Of a DNA stretch of 34,762 nt, positions 25,716 to 34,762 are shown one piece after another (position 1 is the first letter of the stretch; each line of letters starts with the position of its first letter). The stretch is from positions 1 through 34,762 of the forward strand of contig JAGWTB010000018.1 of NCBI GenBank assembly GCA_028869175.1. Direction: 5' to 3'. Made by a program: the position numbers and the translations under genes. The notes under the pieces were generated by a model. The model ran no database searches. It worked only from the letters and a program-made list of their open reading frames with translations, and was not told the DNA's origin. The DNA comes from Sphingomonadales bacterium (lineage in GTDB: Bacteria; Pseudomonadota; Alphaproteobacteria; Sphingomonadales; Sphingomonadaceae).

Positions 25716-26684
25716 TCAGATTTCACCCTTGGCGCGGCGGATGGCGAACCACTTTTCGACGTTGGCGTTGTGCTGCTCCAGCGTCGCGGCGAAGGCGTGG
25801 CCGCCGGTGCCGTCTGCCACCATGTAGAGCGCATCAGTCTGCGCCGGATTGAGCACGGCGGCAATCGCCGAGCGCCCCGGATTGGTAATCGGTCCCTTGG
25901 GCAGACCCAGCATCGAATAGGTATTGTAGCCGTTGATCGCCTGGATTTCCGACTGCCTGATCCGCCGTCCCAGCGGCTTGCCCTGGGTGATCGGGTAGAT
26001 GATCGTCGGATCGGCCTGAAGCATGATCCCCTGCCGCAGCCGGTTGGAATAGAGCCCGGCGACGGTTGGCCGTTCGGAAGGCTTGCCGGTTTCCTTCTCG
26101 ACGATCGAGGCGAGCACCACGGCTTCCTGCGGGGTCTTGACCACGGTGTTGGGCCCGCGCTTTTCCCACAGTTCGGCAAGCGTGCGCTGCATCGCCGCCT
26201 GCATCCGCAGCAGCACCGCCTGGCGGCTTTCCTTGCGCTCGAAATCGTAGGTATCGGGCAGGATCGAGCCTTCAGCCGGGATCTCGATCGAGCCGGTGAG
26301 GTTAGGGTTCTGCATCAGCCGCTCATAGACCAGCACCGAGGGCATGCCCTCCGGCACGGTGACGAAGCGGCGGATCACGTCATCGCCCTGCAGGATCGCG
26401 AGGATCTTCGCGGCGCTGGCCCCCTTGGGCAGCATGAATTCGCCAGCCTTGATCGGCGTGCCGCCGCCGAACACCCGCGCGCGCAACTTGAAGCTGGATG
26501 CCGAGGATATCGCCCGCTCCTTCTCCAGCCGCGCGGCGATGGCCGACAGGCTGGAGCCGTCCGTCACGATGAACGGCGTGTCCTTCGCCAGCGGACCGCC
26601 CCAGTACCAGCCCACCGTGAGCCACAGGACGGCGACCAGCGCGAGCGCCAGCAGCGCCTTGACGATGCCGCCGCCCCTGATCAT
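25716..26684 (-). CDS. mltG: Endolytic transglycosylase MltG
   Basis: N-terminal TM, LASIVEKETGKPSERPTVAGLYSNRLRQGIMLQADPTIIY, YNTYSMLGLPKGPITNPGRSAIAAVLNP. Confidence 0.96.
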   Translation of the reverse strand: MIRGGGIVKALLALALVAVLWLTVGWYWGGPLAKDTPFIVTDGSSLSAIAARLEKERAISSASSFKLRARVFGGGTPIKAGEFMLPKGASAAKILAILQGDDVIRRFVTVPEGMPSVLVYERLMQNPNLTGSIEIPAEGSILPDTYDFERKESRQAVLLRMQAAMQRTLAELWEKRGPNTVVKTPQEAVVLASIVEKETGKPSERPTVAGLYSNRLRQGIMLQADPTIIYPITQGKPLGRRIRQSEIQAINGYNTYSMLGLPKGPITNPGRSAIAAVLNPAQTDALYMVADGTGGHAFAATLEQHNANVEKWFAIRRAKGEI

Positions 26685-27946
26685 CAGTCTTCCAGCGCCC
26701 GCACGACTAGGCTGGCGTTGGTGCCGCCGAAGCCGAACGAATTGTTCAGCGCCGCGCGCACCTTGCGGGGGCGGGCCGTGTGCGGGACGAGATCGACGCC
26801 TTCCGTGCCCTCGTCCGGATTGTCCAGGTTCAGCGTTGGCGGCACGATCTGGTCACGGATGGCAAGGATGCAGAAGATCGTCTCCACCGCGCCGGCACCG
26901 CCCAGCAGGTGGCCGATGGCCGATTTGGTGCTGCTCATCGAAGCGCCGGACAGGTCATCCCCCAGCACGCGCTTCACCGCGGCGAGTTCGATCGTATCGG
27001 CCATGGTCGAAGTGCCGTGGGCGTTGACGTAATCGATATCGCCCGCGCCAAGTCCGGCCTTCTTCAGGGCCATGCGCATGGAATTTTCCGCGCCCTTGCC
27101 TTCCGGGTGCGGCGCGGTGACGTGATAGGCATCGCCCGACAGGCCATAACCAACCACCTCGGCATAGATCTTCGCGCCGCGCGCCTTGGCGTGCTCGTAT
27201 TCCTCAAGCACCACGACGCCCGCGCCTTCGCCCATGACGAAACCGTCGCGGTCCTTGTCGTAAGGGCGGCTGGCCTGTTCGGGGCGATCATTATAGCTGC
27301 AGTTGAGCGCTCGCGCCTGCGCAAAGCCGGCAATCCCGATGGGGCAGACCGTTCCCTCGGCACCGCCAGCCAGCATGATGTCGGCATCGTCATCGCGGAT
27401 CATCCGCGCCGCGTCGCCAATCGAGTGCGCGCCGGTGGAGCAGGCGGTGACCACGGCGTGGTTCGGCCCCATCAGACCATACTTGATCGAGACCTGGCCC
27501 GAGATCAGGTTGATCAGGCGGCCATGGACGAAGTGCGGCGAAACCCGGCTCGGGCCCTTTTCCGCCAGAACCAGCGATTCGCTTTCGATCCCCGGCAGGC
27601 CGCCGATGCCCGAACCGATCGAGCAGCCGGCGCGCAGCCGGGTCGCCTCGTCCATCTCGGTCAGGCCCGCATCTTCGATCGCCTGGCCCGCGGCATCGAT
27701 GCCGTAAATGATGAAGGGATCGACCTGCCGCTGCACCTTGTGATCGACGCGCTTGTTCGGATCAAAGCCATATTCATGGTCCGCCGGCTTCACTTCGCAG
27801 GCGATATGGCATTTCTGGTCCGAGGCATCGAAGCGGGTGATCTTCCCCGCACCGGACTTGCCGGCGAGGATGTTCTTCCAGGCGGTTTCGACATCGGCAC
27901 CCAGGGGGGTGACCAGGCCCAGTCCGGTTACGACGACACGACGCAT
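26684..27946 (-). CDS. fabF: Beta-ketoacyl-ACP synthase II
   Basis: MRRVVVTGLGLVTPLG, VVTACSTGAHSIGDA, NAHGTSTMADTIE, KSAIGHLLGGAGAVE. Confidence 0.97.
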   Translation of the reverse strand: MRRVVVTGLGLVTPLGADVETAWKNILAGKSGAGKITRFDASDQKCHIACEVKPADHEYGFDPNKRVDHKVQRQVDPFIIYGIDAAGQAIEDAGLTEMDEATRLRAGCSIGSGIGGLPGIESESLVLAEKGPSRVSPHFVHGRLINLISGQVSIKYGLMGPNHAVVTACSTGAHSIGDAARMIRDDDADIMLAGGAEGTVCPIGIAGFAQARALNCSYNDRPEQASRPYDKDRDGFVMGEGAGVVVLEEYEHAKARGAKIYAEVVGYGLSGDAYHVTAPHPEGKGAENSMRMALKKAGLGAGDIDYVNAHGTSTMADTIELAAVKRVLGDDLSGASMSSTKSAIGHLLGGAGAVETIFCILAIRDQIVPPTLNLDNPDEGTEGVDLVPHTARPRKVRAALNNSFGFGGTNASLVVRALED

Positions 27947-28081
27947 GTAATTCTCCGAAAATGCAACAGGCCCAGACCCTTGGGGGCTGAGCCTGCCGAG
28001 CTTTCTTCCCGGATTCCCTGCCGCAGTCCCGCCTTCACGGCAAGCGCTGCGACGGGGAAGCCCGGGCCTGGCGGACCGAGA

Positions 28082-28318
28082 TCAGCCCTTGTTGTCGTTG
28101 ATGTACTTGATCGCGTCCGAGACGGTGCTGATCTTTTCGGCAGCATCGTCGGGAATCTCGACACCGAATTCCTCTTCAAAGGCCATGACCAGCTCGACGA
28201 TGTCGAGCGAATCTGCGCCCAGATCGTCAATGAAGCTGGCGTCTTCGGTAACCTTGTCGGCCTCGACGCCGAGGTGCTCGACGACAATCTTCTTAACGCG
28301 GTCGGCAGTGTCGCTCAT
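28082..28318 (-). CDS. acpP: Acyl carrier protein
   Basis: 78 aa with [27 protein letters not shown] phosphopantetheine motif. Confidence 0.98.
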   Translation of the reverse strand: MSDTADRVKKIVVEHLGVEADKVTEDASFIDDLGADSLDIVELVMAFEEEFGVEIPDDAAEKISTVSDAIKYINDNKG

Positions 28319-28432
28319 TTACGTGCCCCTTCTGGAACGGAGGATGGAATATCGCCTGCCGCCCTAGAGAACGGCGAAGCGGCTGGCAAGAGGGGGACGA
28401 ACAGGGGAGCACGGAAACCCGCGCCCCCTCAC

Positions 28433-30214
28433 TCAGCCCTTCGGCGGTTCGACCACCCGGATATGCAGCTCCCGCAATTGCTTCATCTCGGCGGGGCTTG
28501 GCGCGCCCATCAGGAGGTCTTCGGCGCGCTGGTTCATCGGGAACAGGGTGATCTCGCGCAGGTTCTGCACGCCGCAGAGCAGCATGACCATGCGGTCCAC
28601 CCCTGCCGCCATGCCGCCATGCGGCGGGGCGCCGAACTGGAAGGCGCGGTACATGCCGCCGAAGCGGTCTTCCACGTCCTGCTTCGACAGCCCGACCAGT
28701 TCGAAGGCCTTGACCATCAGGTCCGGATGCTGGTTGCGGATCGAACCCGAGGCGAGTTCATAGCCGTTGCAGACCATGTCGTACTGGTAGGCCTTGATCG
28801 TCTGCGGGTCCTGGCTTTCCAGCGCTTCCAGCCCGCCCTGCGGCATCGAGAAGGGGTTGTGCGCGAAGTCCAGCTTCTTGTCCTCGTCGCTCCATTCGTA
28901 GAACGGGAAGTCGATGATCCAGCAGAAGCGGAAGGCGTCCAGCTCGACCAGATCGAGCTGCTCGCCAACGCGCACGCGCGCCTGCCCGGCGAGCTTCGCC
29001 GCCTGATCGGCCTTGCCGGCGGCAAAGAACGCGCCGTCATCGGGGCCAAGGCCAAGGCTGTCCCACAGCGCGGCCATCTTGTCATCGCCGTGGTTCTTGG
29101 CGATGGGGCCGCCGAACACGCCGCCCTTGCGGGTAGCATAGCCGAGCCCGGCATGGCCTTCGGCGCGCGCCCAGTCGTTCATCTCGTCAAAGAACTTGCG
29201 GCTCTTTTCCGCGGTGCCCGGCGCAGGGATCAGCCGGACGACGCCGCCCGAGCCGACGATCTTCTCGAACAAGCCGAAGCCTGAGGCGGTGAATTCGCTC
29301 GTCACGTCGCGGATCACCAGCGGGTTGCGCAGGTCGGGCTTGTCGGTGCCGTAGTCGAGCATCGCCTGGGCATAGGGGATGCGCGGGAACTGGCCCGCCG
29401 GGGTAACCTTGCGGCCTTCGGCGAAGGTTTCGAAGATGCCGGCCATCACCGGCTCCATCGTCTCCCAGATTTCCTCCTGGGTGACGAAGCTCATCTCCAG
29501 ATCGAGCTGGTAGAATTCGCCCGGCAGCCGGTCGGCACGCGGGTCTTCGTCGCGGAAGCAGGGGGCGATCTGGAAATAGCGGTCAAACCCCGCCACCATC
29601 AGCAGCTGCTTGTACTGCTGCGGCGCCTGCGGCAGCGCGAAGAACTTGCCCGGATGGATGCGGCTGGGCACGAGGAAATCGCGCGCGCCTTCGGGGCTGG
29701 AGGCGGTGAGGATCGGGGTGGAATATTCGGTAAAGCCGATGTCTTCCATCCGGCGGCGGGTTTCGCGGACGATTGCCGTGCGCTTGACGATGTTGGCATG
29801 CAGCGTCTCGCGCCGCAGATCGAGGAAGCGGTAGCGCAGACGTATATCCTCGGGATATTCCTGCTCGCCCGCCACCGGCAGCGGCAGTTCCTCAGCCCGG
29901 CTGAGCACTTCGGCCTTGCGCGCGAAGACTTCGATCGCGCCGGTGGAGAGGTTCGGGTTCACCGTGCCCGCGCTGCGCGCCTTGACCTCGCCATCGATGG
30001 TGACGACCGATTCAATCCGGGCGGCTTCCAGCAGCGGCAGCGCCGGGCTGTCCACGTCGGCGACGATCTGGGTCATGCCGTAATGGTCGCGCAGGTCGAT
30101 GAACAGGACGCCGCCGTGGTCGCGCTTGCGATGGACCCAGCCCGACAGGCGGACCGACTGGCCGACAGATTCCGCGCCGAGCGCGCCGCAGGTGTGCGAA
30201 CGATAGGGATGCAT
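28433..30214 (-). CDS. aspS: Aspartyl-tRNA synthetase
   Basis: [65 protein letters not shown]. Confidence 0.98.
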   Translation of the reverse strand: MHPYRSHTCGALGAESVGQSVRLSGWVHRKRDHGGVLFIDLRDHYGMTQIVADVDSPALPLLEAARIESVVTIDGEVKARSAGTVNPNLSTGAIEVFARKAEVLSRAEELPLPVAGEQEYPEDIRLRYRFLDLRRETLHANIVKRTAIVRETRRRMEDIGFTEYSTPILTASSPEGARDFLVPSRIHPGKFFALPQAPQQYKQLLMVAGFDRYFQIAPCFRDEDPRADRLPGEFYQLDLEMSFVTQEEIWETMEPVMAGIFETFAEGRKVTPAGQFPRIPYAQAMLDYGTDKPDLRNPLVIRDVTSEFTASGFGLFEKIVGSGGVVRLIPAPGTAEKSRKFFDEMNDWARAEGHAGLGYATRKGGVFGGPIAKNHGDDKMAALWDSLGLGPDDGAFFAAGKADQAAKLAGQARVRVGEQLDLVELDAFRFCWIIDFPFYEWSDEDKKLDFAHNPFSMPQGGLEALESQDPQTIKAYQYDMVCNGYELASGSIRNQHPDLMVKAFELVGLSKQDVEDRFGGMYRAFQFGAPPHGGMAAGVDRMVMLLCGVQNLREITLFPMNQRAEDLLMGAPSPAEMKQLRELHIRVVEPPKG

Positions 30215-30404
30215 GGGTGAGTCTATACCGATCGATGATGGGGAAATGAAGCTGATCGCGCGCCCTAGGTCAAAGCGCCGCCACTTTCCAGAGGGTAGCG
30301 CAGCGAGGCCGCGCGGTGAACGCCCTGCCGCGATTGTGGATAAGGCTTGTTAACCCTCTGCTGCTACTCCGGTCGAGTATTGGGGCAATCCACGAGGCCG
30401 TTAC

Positions 30405-31481
30405 GTGGCAGTATTTGCAAGTGCGCTGTTCGAATCCGAGCAGCAGGTTCACGAAATCCGCAACGCGCTGCAAACGCTGTTGCGCGAAGGCGATGCCGAT
30501 GTCGCCGCCGAACGCCTGTTCATGGCGATCGAGGCGCTGGCCGAGCTGGGCCACCCGGTTGCGGACCTGTGCCGCGAAGCCACGCTCGATTCCATGATCG
30601 TCCACGGCTGGGATGAACTTGCCTATGAAGTGGCGCGCGCCGACAGCCACGGCCGCACGATTACCGCCATCGGCGTCGATCTCAGCTCTGCCGGTGATGA
30701 TACGCCGGGCGAGGACGGCACCTGCGAGCCCTGCCTGGAAACCAGCTTCTATTCGGATCACGCCTTCGCCTTCTCCACCGCCACGCGCGGCGAAATCGTT
30801 GCCGGTTATTCGGCCAGCAGTTCGGAATGGGCCGGGGCCTTCGAGACCATCGACGGGACCATCCGCATCGAGGGACTGGGCGAACTCCACGCCGCCGCGC
30901 TGCGTCTGCAAGCCGAATGCCGGATGGGCGACAACCTCGACGGCGCCGATCATGACGCCATGCTCGTCGCGGCGGCGCTGATCGCCGTGCGGGTCCATCA
31001 GGCGATGCGCGAAATGGTGCTGGCCTATGGTCTGCCGCGCCCGATGGCGATGCTGGTGGGCAGCAACGAGAGCTATCCGTTCTTCGATGCCCCCGTGGTG
31101 GCAACTCCGGAATATGTCGAACATTGCCTTGGCGACTGGGACGAGCCGGCGGAAGCCGATGTTGACGAAGCAGCCTACGGCTCGCTGACCGACCCGCGCG
31201 CCCATGCGCATCTGGAGCTGCCTGAAGCCCTTGAAGACGACGCGAACGAGCCGGCTGCCGAAGTGGTCGCCTTCCCTGCCACTTCGCCGGATTACCCGGT
31301 AGCGACCGAGCATGACGACGAAACCGACGGCTCGGACAATAGCGAAGCGCCGGTGTCCACCGGTGCCCTGCTGCGCCGCAACCTGCGCGAAATGGCGGCG
31401 GAAGCGCCCGCCGAAGCGCCTGCAGAACCCGAGGCCAAACGCAGCGGCATGTTTTCCCGGTTCATGCGCCGGGCGGGCTGA
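30405..31481 (+). CDS. Conserved hypothetical protein with acidic linker and basic C-terminus
   Basis: 358-aa ORF with GTG start at 30405; intact between aspS and rnd. Confidence 0.7.
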   Translation: MAVFASALFESEQQVHEIRNALQTLLREGDADVAAERLFMAIEALAELGHPVADLCREATLDSMIVHGWDELAYEVARADSHGRTITAIGVDLSSAGDDTPGEDGTCEPCLETSFYSDHAFAFSTATRGEIVAGYSASSSEWAGAFETIDGTIRIEGLGELHAAALRLQAECRMGDNLDGADHDAMLVAAALIAVRVHQAMREMVLAYGLPRPMAMLVGSNESYPFFDAPVVATPEYVEHCLGDWDEPAEADVDEAAYGSLTDPRAHAHLELPEALEDDANEPAAEVVAFPATSPDYPVATEHDDETDGSDNSEAPVSTGALLRRNLREMAAEAPAEAPAEPEAKRSGMFSRFMRRAG

Positions 31482-31560
31482 ACGCCGCCGTCAGCCGCCG
31501 ATCAGGCCGCAGCGCAGCATTCGATTGAATGCGGCGGCGGATGGTCGTATCGGCGGGCCG

Positions 31561-32757
31561 ATGAAGATTCACCCGCTGATAACGACGACCGATGAACTCG
31601 CCTCCCTGTGCGAACGGCTGGCCAAGGCCGATTTCATCACGGTTGACACCGAATTCATGCGCGAGAGCACCTATTGGCCGGAGCTCTGCCTGATCCAGGT
31701 CGCCGATACCGAGGAAGCCGCGGCGATCGACCCGATGGCCAGCGGGATCGACATGTCGCCGCTGCTCGATCTGCTGGTGGACAATGAGGACGTGCTCAAG
31801 GTGTTCCACGCCGGCGGGCAGGACGTGGAAATCATCTACAACCTCACCGGCAAGACCCCGCATCCGATCTTCGACACCCAGATTGCCACCATGGCGATCA
31901 GCCAGTCCGAACAGATCGGCTATTCCAACCTCGTCGAATCCTGGCTCGGCTTCACCGTGGACAAGGGCGCGCGCTTTACCGACTGGTCGCGTCGCCCGCT
32001 GGATGCGCGGCAGATCGAATATGCCATCGGCGATGTTACCCACCTTTCGAAGATCTTCCCCAAGATCCTGAACCGCCTGCGCAAGACCGGGCGCGGCGAG
32101 TGGCTCGATGCCGAGATGGAGAAGCTGGCCGATCCGGCGAATTACCGCAACGACCCGGCCCTGGCCTGGCAGCGGATCAAGGCGGCGGGGCGCAACCCGG
32201 CGATGCTCGGGCGGCTCAAGGCCATCGCCGCCTGGCGCGAATATGAAGCGCAGGACAAGAATATCCCGCGCGGCCGGATCGCCCGCGATGAAACTCTGGC
32301 CGACATTGCCAGCCACCCGCCCCGCGCGCAGGCCGATCTGGCCAAGGTGCGCGGGCTTTCCGCCGGGTGGAAGGACAACGAGATTGGCCGCCGCCTGATG
32401 GCGACGCTGGAGGCTGCCAAGCCGCTGACCGACGATGAATTGCCGCCGCGCACACCGCGCGGCGCGCCGCTGGGCAAGGAAGGCGCGCTGGTGGCGGACC
32501 TGCTCAAGCTGCTGCTCAAGATCCGCAGCCGCGAAATCGACGTTGCCTCGCGCCTGCTGGCGCGCAGCGAAGATCTGGAACTGCTCGCCGCCGGGGTGCG
32601 CGAACTGCCCTTGCTGCAGGGCTGGCGCTATGAAGTGTTCGGCAAGGACGCGCTCGACCTGGTCGAAGGCAAGACCGCCTTCGCCGTGGTCAAGAACAAG
32701 CTGAAGATGGCCCACATCGACGAAATCGGCGGGAGCGATCCGGAAGCGGCGGAGTAA
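31561..32757 (+). CDS. rnd: Ribonuclease D
   Basis: DFITVDTEFMRESTYWPELCLIQVAD, KVFHAGGQDVEIIYNL, FDTQIATM, HRDC-like C-terminus; ATG at 31561 in the longer ORF. Confidence 0.95.
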   Translation: MKIHPLITTTDELASLCERLAKADFITVDTEFMRESTYWPELCLIQVADTEEAAAIDPMASGIDMSPLLDLLVDNEDVLKVFHAGGQDVEIIYNLTGKTPHPIFDTQIATMAISQSEQIGYSNLVESWLGFTVDKGARFTDWSRRPLDARQIEYAIGDVTHLSKIFPKILNRLRKTGRGEWLDAEMEKLADPANYRNDPALAWQRIKAAGRNPAMLGRLKAIAAWREYEAQDKNIPRGRIARDETLADIASHPPRAQADLAKVRGLSAGWKDNEIGRRLMATLEAAKPLTDDELPPRTPRGAPLGKEGALVADLLKLLLKIRSREIDVASRLLARSEDLELLAAGVRELPLLQGWRYEVFGKDALDLVEGKTAFAVVKNKLKMAHIDEIGGSDPEAAE

Positions 32758-33033
32758 TCAACGCGCTCCAATCCATTCCTTCAGCGCTGCATCAACCCTG
32801 GCCTGCCAGCCGGTTCCGGTTGCGCGGAAGTGGTCAATAACGTCACGCGACAAGCGAATGGTTGTGCTGACTTTTGTCGGAGCCTTTTGCTGACCACGCC
32901 CGCGCCGCATTTTGGCTGCAAGCTCGGGAAAGGCCTGATCGAACGGCACTGCATTGGCAATATCCTCCGCAGTCCATTCGGGATTGTCCGAAACCGCTTC
33001 CAGATCGCTCTTGGTATATTTTGCCTTGGTCAT
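32758..33033 (-). CDS. brnA: BrnA-family antitoxin
   Basis: KVSTTIRLSRDVIDHFRATGTGWQARVDAALKEWI; partner of upstream BrnT. Confidence 0.87.
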   Translation of the reverse strand: MTKAKYTKSDLEAVSDNPEWTAEDIANAVPFDQAFPELAAKMRRGRGQQKAPTKVSTTIRLSRDVIDHFRATGTGWQARVDAALKEWIGAR

Positions 33034-33275
33034 TGCAGCAGCTGCCTTTCCTTGCGGCTGGCGGGTCTGGCCGAGACAATCGAGATTCCCTCGTTGCCAA
33101 GAACCGCAAAAATCACCGCGATAACTCCATCAAGCCTGCCAATTGCCGCGAACCGTCCTTGCCGGGCCGGCCTGACAATCGCGGAAAGGAAAAATTCCTC
33201 ATCGATATCGACAAAATCGATGCCGTGCTTGGCGATATTGGCCAGTCGCTTTGGCTCATCCCAAACGATTATCAC
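33030..33275 (-). CDS. brnT: BrnT-family toxin (GTG start)
   Basis: IIVWDEPKRLANIAKHGIDFVDIDEEFF ... ISIVSARPASRKERQLL; GTG at 33275 preceded by AGGGGGT; 4-bp overlap with brnA. Confidence 0.85.
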   Translation of the reverse strand: MIIVWDEPKRLANIAKHGIDFVDIDEEFFLSAIVRPARQGRFAAIGRLDGVIAVIFAVLGNEGISIVSARPASRKERQLLQ

Positions 33276-33307
33276 CGTTACCCCCTGACAGGAATCGCTC
33301 GCGGAGT

Positions 33308-33335
33308 CAATTAAATTGTTACTACGATTTAATTG
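33308..33335. promoter_or_regulatory. AT-rich inverted repeat between brnT and oxyR (candidate operator)
   Basis: CAATTAAAT-10 nt-ATTTAATTG, perfect 9-bp arms in the divergent intergenic region. Confidence 0.5.
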
Positions 33336-33386
33336 CACTTTCCGCAACTTGGCATATTCCCGATTTTCATGCGATAGCCGCAGCCA

Positions 33387-34283
33387 ATGACCACCTACCT
33401 CCCCACCCTCAAGCAACTCCAGTACCTCGTCTCGCTGCACGAACACGGCCATTTTGGCCGCGCGGCGGATGCCTGTTTCGTGTCGCAATCGACGCTCTCC
33501 GCAGGTCTGCGTGATCTGGAGACCCTGCTCGGCGTCATTCTGGTTGAACGGACCAAGCGCGCGGTGCGGTTTACCCCGCTGGGCAACGCGGTGGTGGCCA
33601 AGGCGCACCGGCTGCTGCGCGAGGCGGAGGAGCTGAGCGACATGGTGCAAAGCGCCGGTCAGCCGCTCTCGGGCGAGATGCGGATGAGTGTGATTCCCAC
33701 GATCGCCCCGTTCCTGCTGCCCCGGATGCTGCCGCGCCTGCGCCGCGAACGCCCGCAGCTGAAGCTCTACCTGCGCGAGGAAACCAGCGCGGCGGCGATC
33801 GAAAGCCTGCACCACGGGCGCAGCGACTGTGTGCTGCTGGCCCTGCCCTATCCGACCGGCGAGGTGGAAAAGGAGACGATCGAGCTCGACGCCTTCTTCG
33901 TCGCCTTCCCGTTCGACGACCCGCGCAACCCGCCCGAGGAAATCCTGCCGTCGCTGATCGACGAGAACCGGCTCCTCCTGCTCGAGGACGGGCACTGCCT
34001 CAAGGACCATGCGCTGGCCGCCTGCAACCGGCCCGAGCTGCGCGCCAGTGCCACGATGATCGGCACCTCGCTGCATACGCTGGTGCAGATGGTCGACAAT
34101 GGCCTGGGCCTGACCATGCTGCCCGAAATGGCGCTCGACGCGGGGATCCTCAATGGCACCGACGTGGTCGCCCGCCCGCTCAAGAGCGACAAGGCCAACC
34201 GCGAGATTGCGCTCGTCTGGCGCAAGAACTCGCCGCGCAGCGACGAGTTCAGGTTGCTGGCGGAGGAGCTGCGGGCGGGGTAG
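33387..34283 (+). CDS. oxyR: LysR-family hydrogen peroxide sensor OxyR
   Basis: LysR HTH (HFGRAADACFVSQSTLSAGLRDLE) and redox Cys pair in EDGHCLKDHALAACN (C-x8-C). Confidence 0.94.
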   Translation: MTTYLPTLKQLQYLVSLHEHGHFGRAADACFVSQSTLSAGLRDLETLLGVILVERTKRAVRFTPLGNAVVAKAHRLLREAEELSDMVQSAGQPLSGEMRMSVIPTIAPFLLPRMLPRLRRERPQLKLYLREETSAAAIESLHHGRSDCVLLALPYPTGEVEKETIELDAFFVAFPFDDPRNPPEEILPSLIDENRLLLLEDGHCLKDHALAACNRPELRASATMIGTSLHTLVQMVDNGLGLTMLPEMALDAGILNGTDVVARPLKSDKANREIALVWRKNSPRSDEFRLLAEELRAG

Positions 34284-34315
34284 ACCTTGTCCTTGTGTCA
34301 ACGGAACGGCCTGCA

Positions 34316-34762
34316 ATGACGGACAAGCCCATCGCCTTCCCTGCCCAATCGGTGTTGCCAGCTGCGTTGCGCATCACGGTTCCGTGGAAGAACGGCGGCG
34401 GGGTAACCAGCGAGATCGCAGCCTTTCCCGCAGGGTCGGGCTTGCACGATTTCGGATGGCGGATCAGTACGGCGCTTGTCGAGAAACCTGGACCGTTCTC
34501 CTGCTTTGAAGGAATTGACCGCATCCTGACCGTGCTCGAAGGCAGGCTGCGCCTCGATTTTGTCGATGAAGGCCGCACGGTCGTGCTCGGCATCGGCGAG
34601 AGTCTGGCCTTTCCCGGTGACGTAGCGGTTGAAGGTACACCGCTGGATGGCCCGGTTCGTGATCTCAATGTCATGACCCGGCGTGGGGCCTGGCAGGCCA
34701 GCATGCACGAGGACCGCCCGCAGCCAAACGGCGCGGACGTCACGCTTGCAGTGGCAACGCGG
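34316..34762 (+). CDS. HutD/Ves family protein (truncated by window edge)
   Basis: MTDKPIAFPAQSVLPAALRITVPWKNGGGVTSEIAAFPAGSGLHDFGWRISTALVEKPGPFSCFEGIDRILTVLEG. Confidence 0.85.
   Translation, partial: MTDKPIAFPAQSVLPAALRITVPWKNGGGVTSEIAAFPAGSGLHDFGWRISTALVEKPGPFSCFEGIDRILTVLEGRLRLDFVDEGRTVVLGIGESLAFPGDVAVEGTPLDGPVRDLNVMTRRGAWQASMHEDRPQPNGADVTLAVATR

Noticed and set aside
26780-29284. 834-aa plus-strand ORF
   Set aside because: Antisense shadow of fabF, acpP and part of aspS; high-GC genome gives long open antisense frames; composition (Arg/His/Gly-rich) is not protein-like.
33276-34316. Upstream part of the 428-aa minus-strand ORF 33030-34316
   Set aside because: Antisense to oxyR; only the last 81 codons (from GTG 33275) correspond to BrnT.
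1-34762. CRISPR array, rRNA, IS element or transposase
   Set aside because: No regularly spaced repeats, rRNA-like sequence or transposase motifs were seen on either strand.

Overview
High-GC window with sphingomonad-like (alphaproteobacterial) gene content; the taxon is inferred, not proven. Left two thirds (about 1-24.2 kb): a dense CoA-dependent catabolic cluster. It carries three SDRs, two enoyl-CoA hydratases, two acyl-CoA dehydrogenases, two MaoC-type hydratases, an HpcH/HpaI (CitE-like) lyase, a 2-oxoacid dehydrogenase E1 alpha/beta pair with a stand-alone lipoyl domain, and an SCP2-type thiolase next to a HMGCS/KAS-III-like protein fused to a DUF35 zinc-ribbon/OB domain. It also has two APH-like phosphotransferases, a tyrosine-phosphatase-like protein, three paralogs of an uncharacterised 'RDRSWG' family, and a three-gene operon with heme-copper-oxidase subunit III/IV-like proteins but no subunit I. 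Right third (about 25-34.8 kb): tRNA-Met(CAT) and housekeeping genes (2'-5' RNA ligase family, mltG, fabF, acpP, aspS, rnd), a BrnT/BrnA toxin-antitoxin pair, oxyR, and the start of a HutD-family gene. Best leads: (i) the HMGCS-like/DUF35 fusion appears to lack the Cys-His-Asn catalytic triad while its thiolase neighbour keeps its catalytic residues; (ii) one of the two phosphotransferases has lost the HGDxxxxN catalytic motif, giving a kinase/pseudokinase pair beside ACADs, reminiscent of LvaAB-LvaC/ACAD10-11 chemistry; (iii) a lipoyl-only protein sits where an E2 is expected in a locus resembling the mycobacterial leucine/itaconate cluster; (iv) an orphan oxidase III/IV operon; (v) a recurrent AGCGAAC-type motif in several promoter regions. 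All family assignments come from reading motifs by eye; no searches were run.
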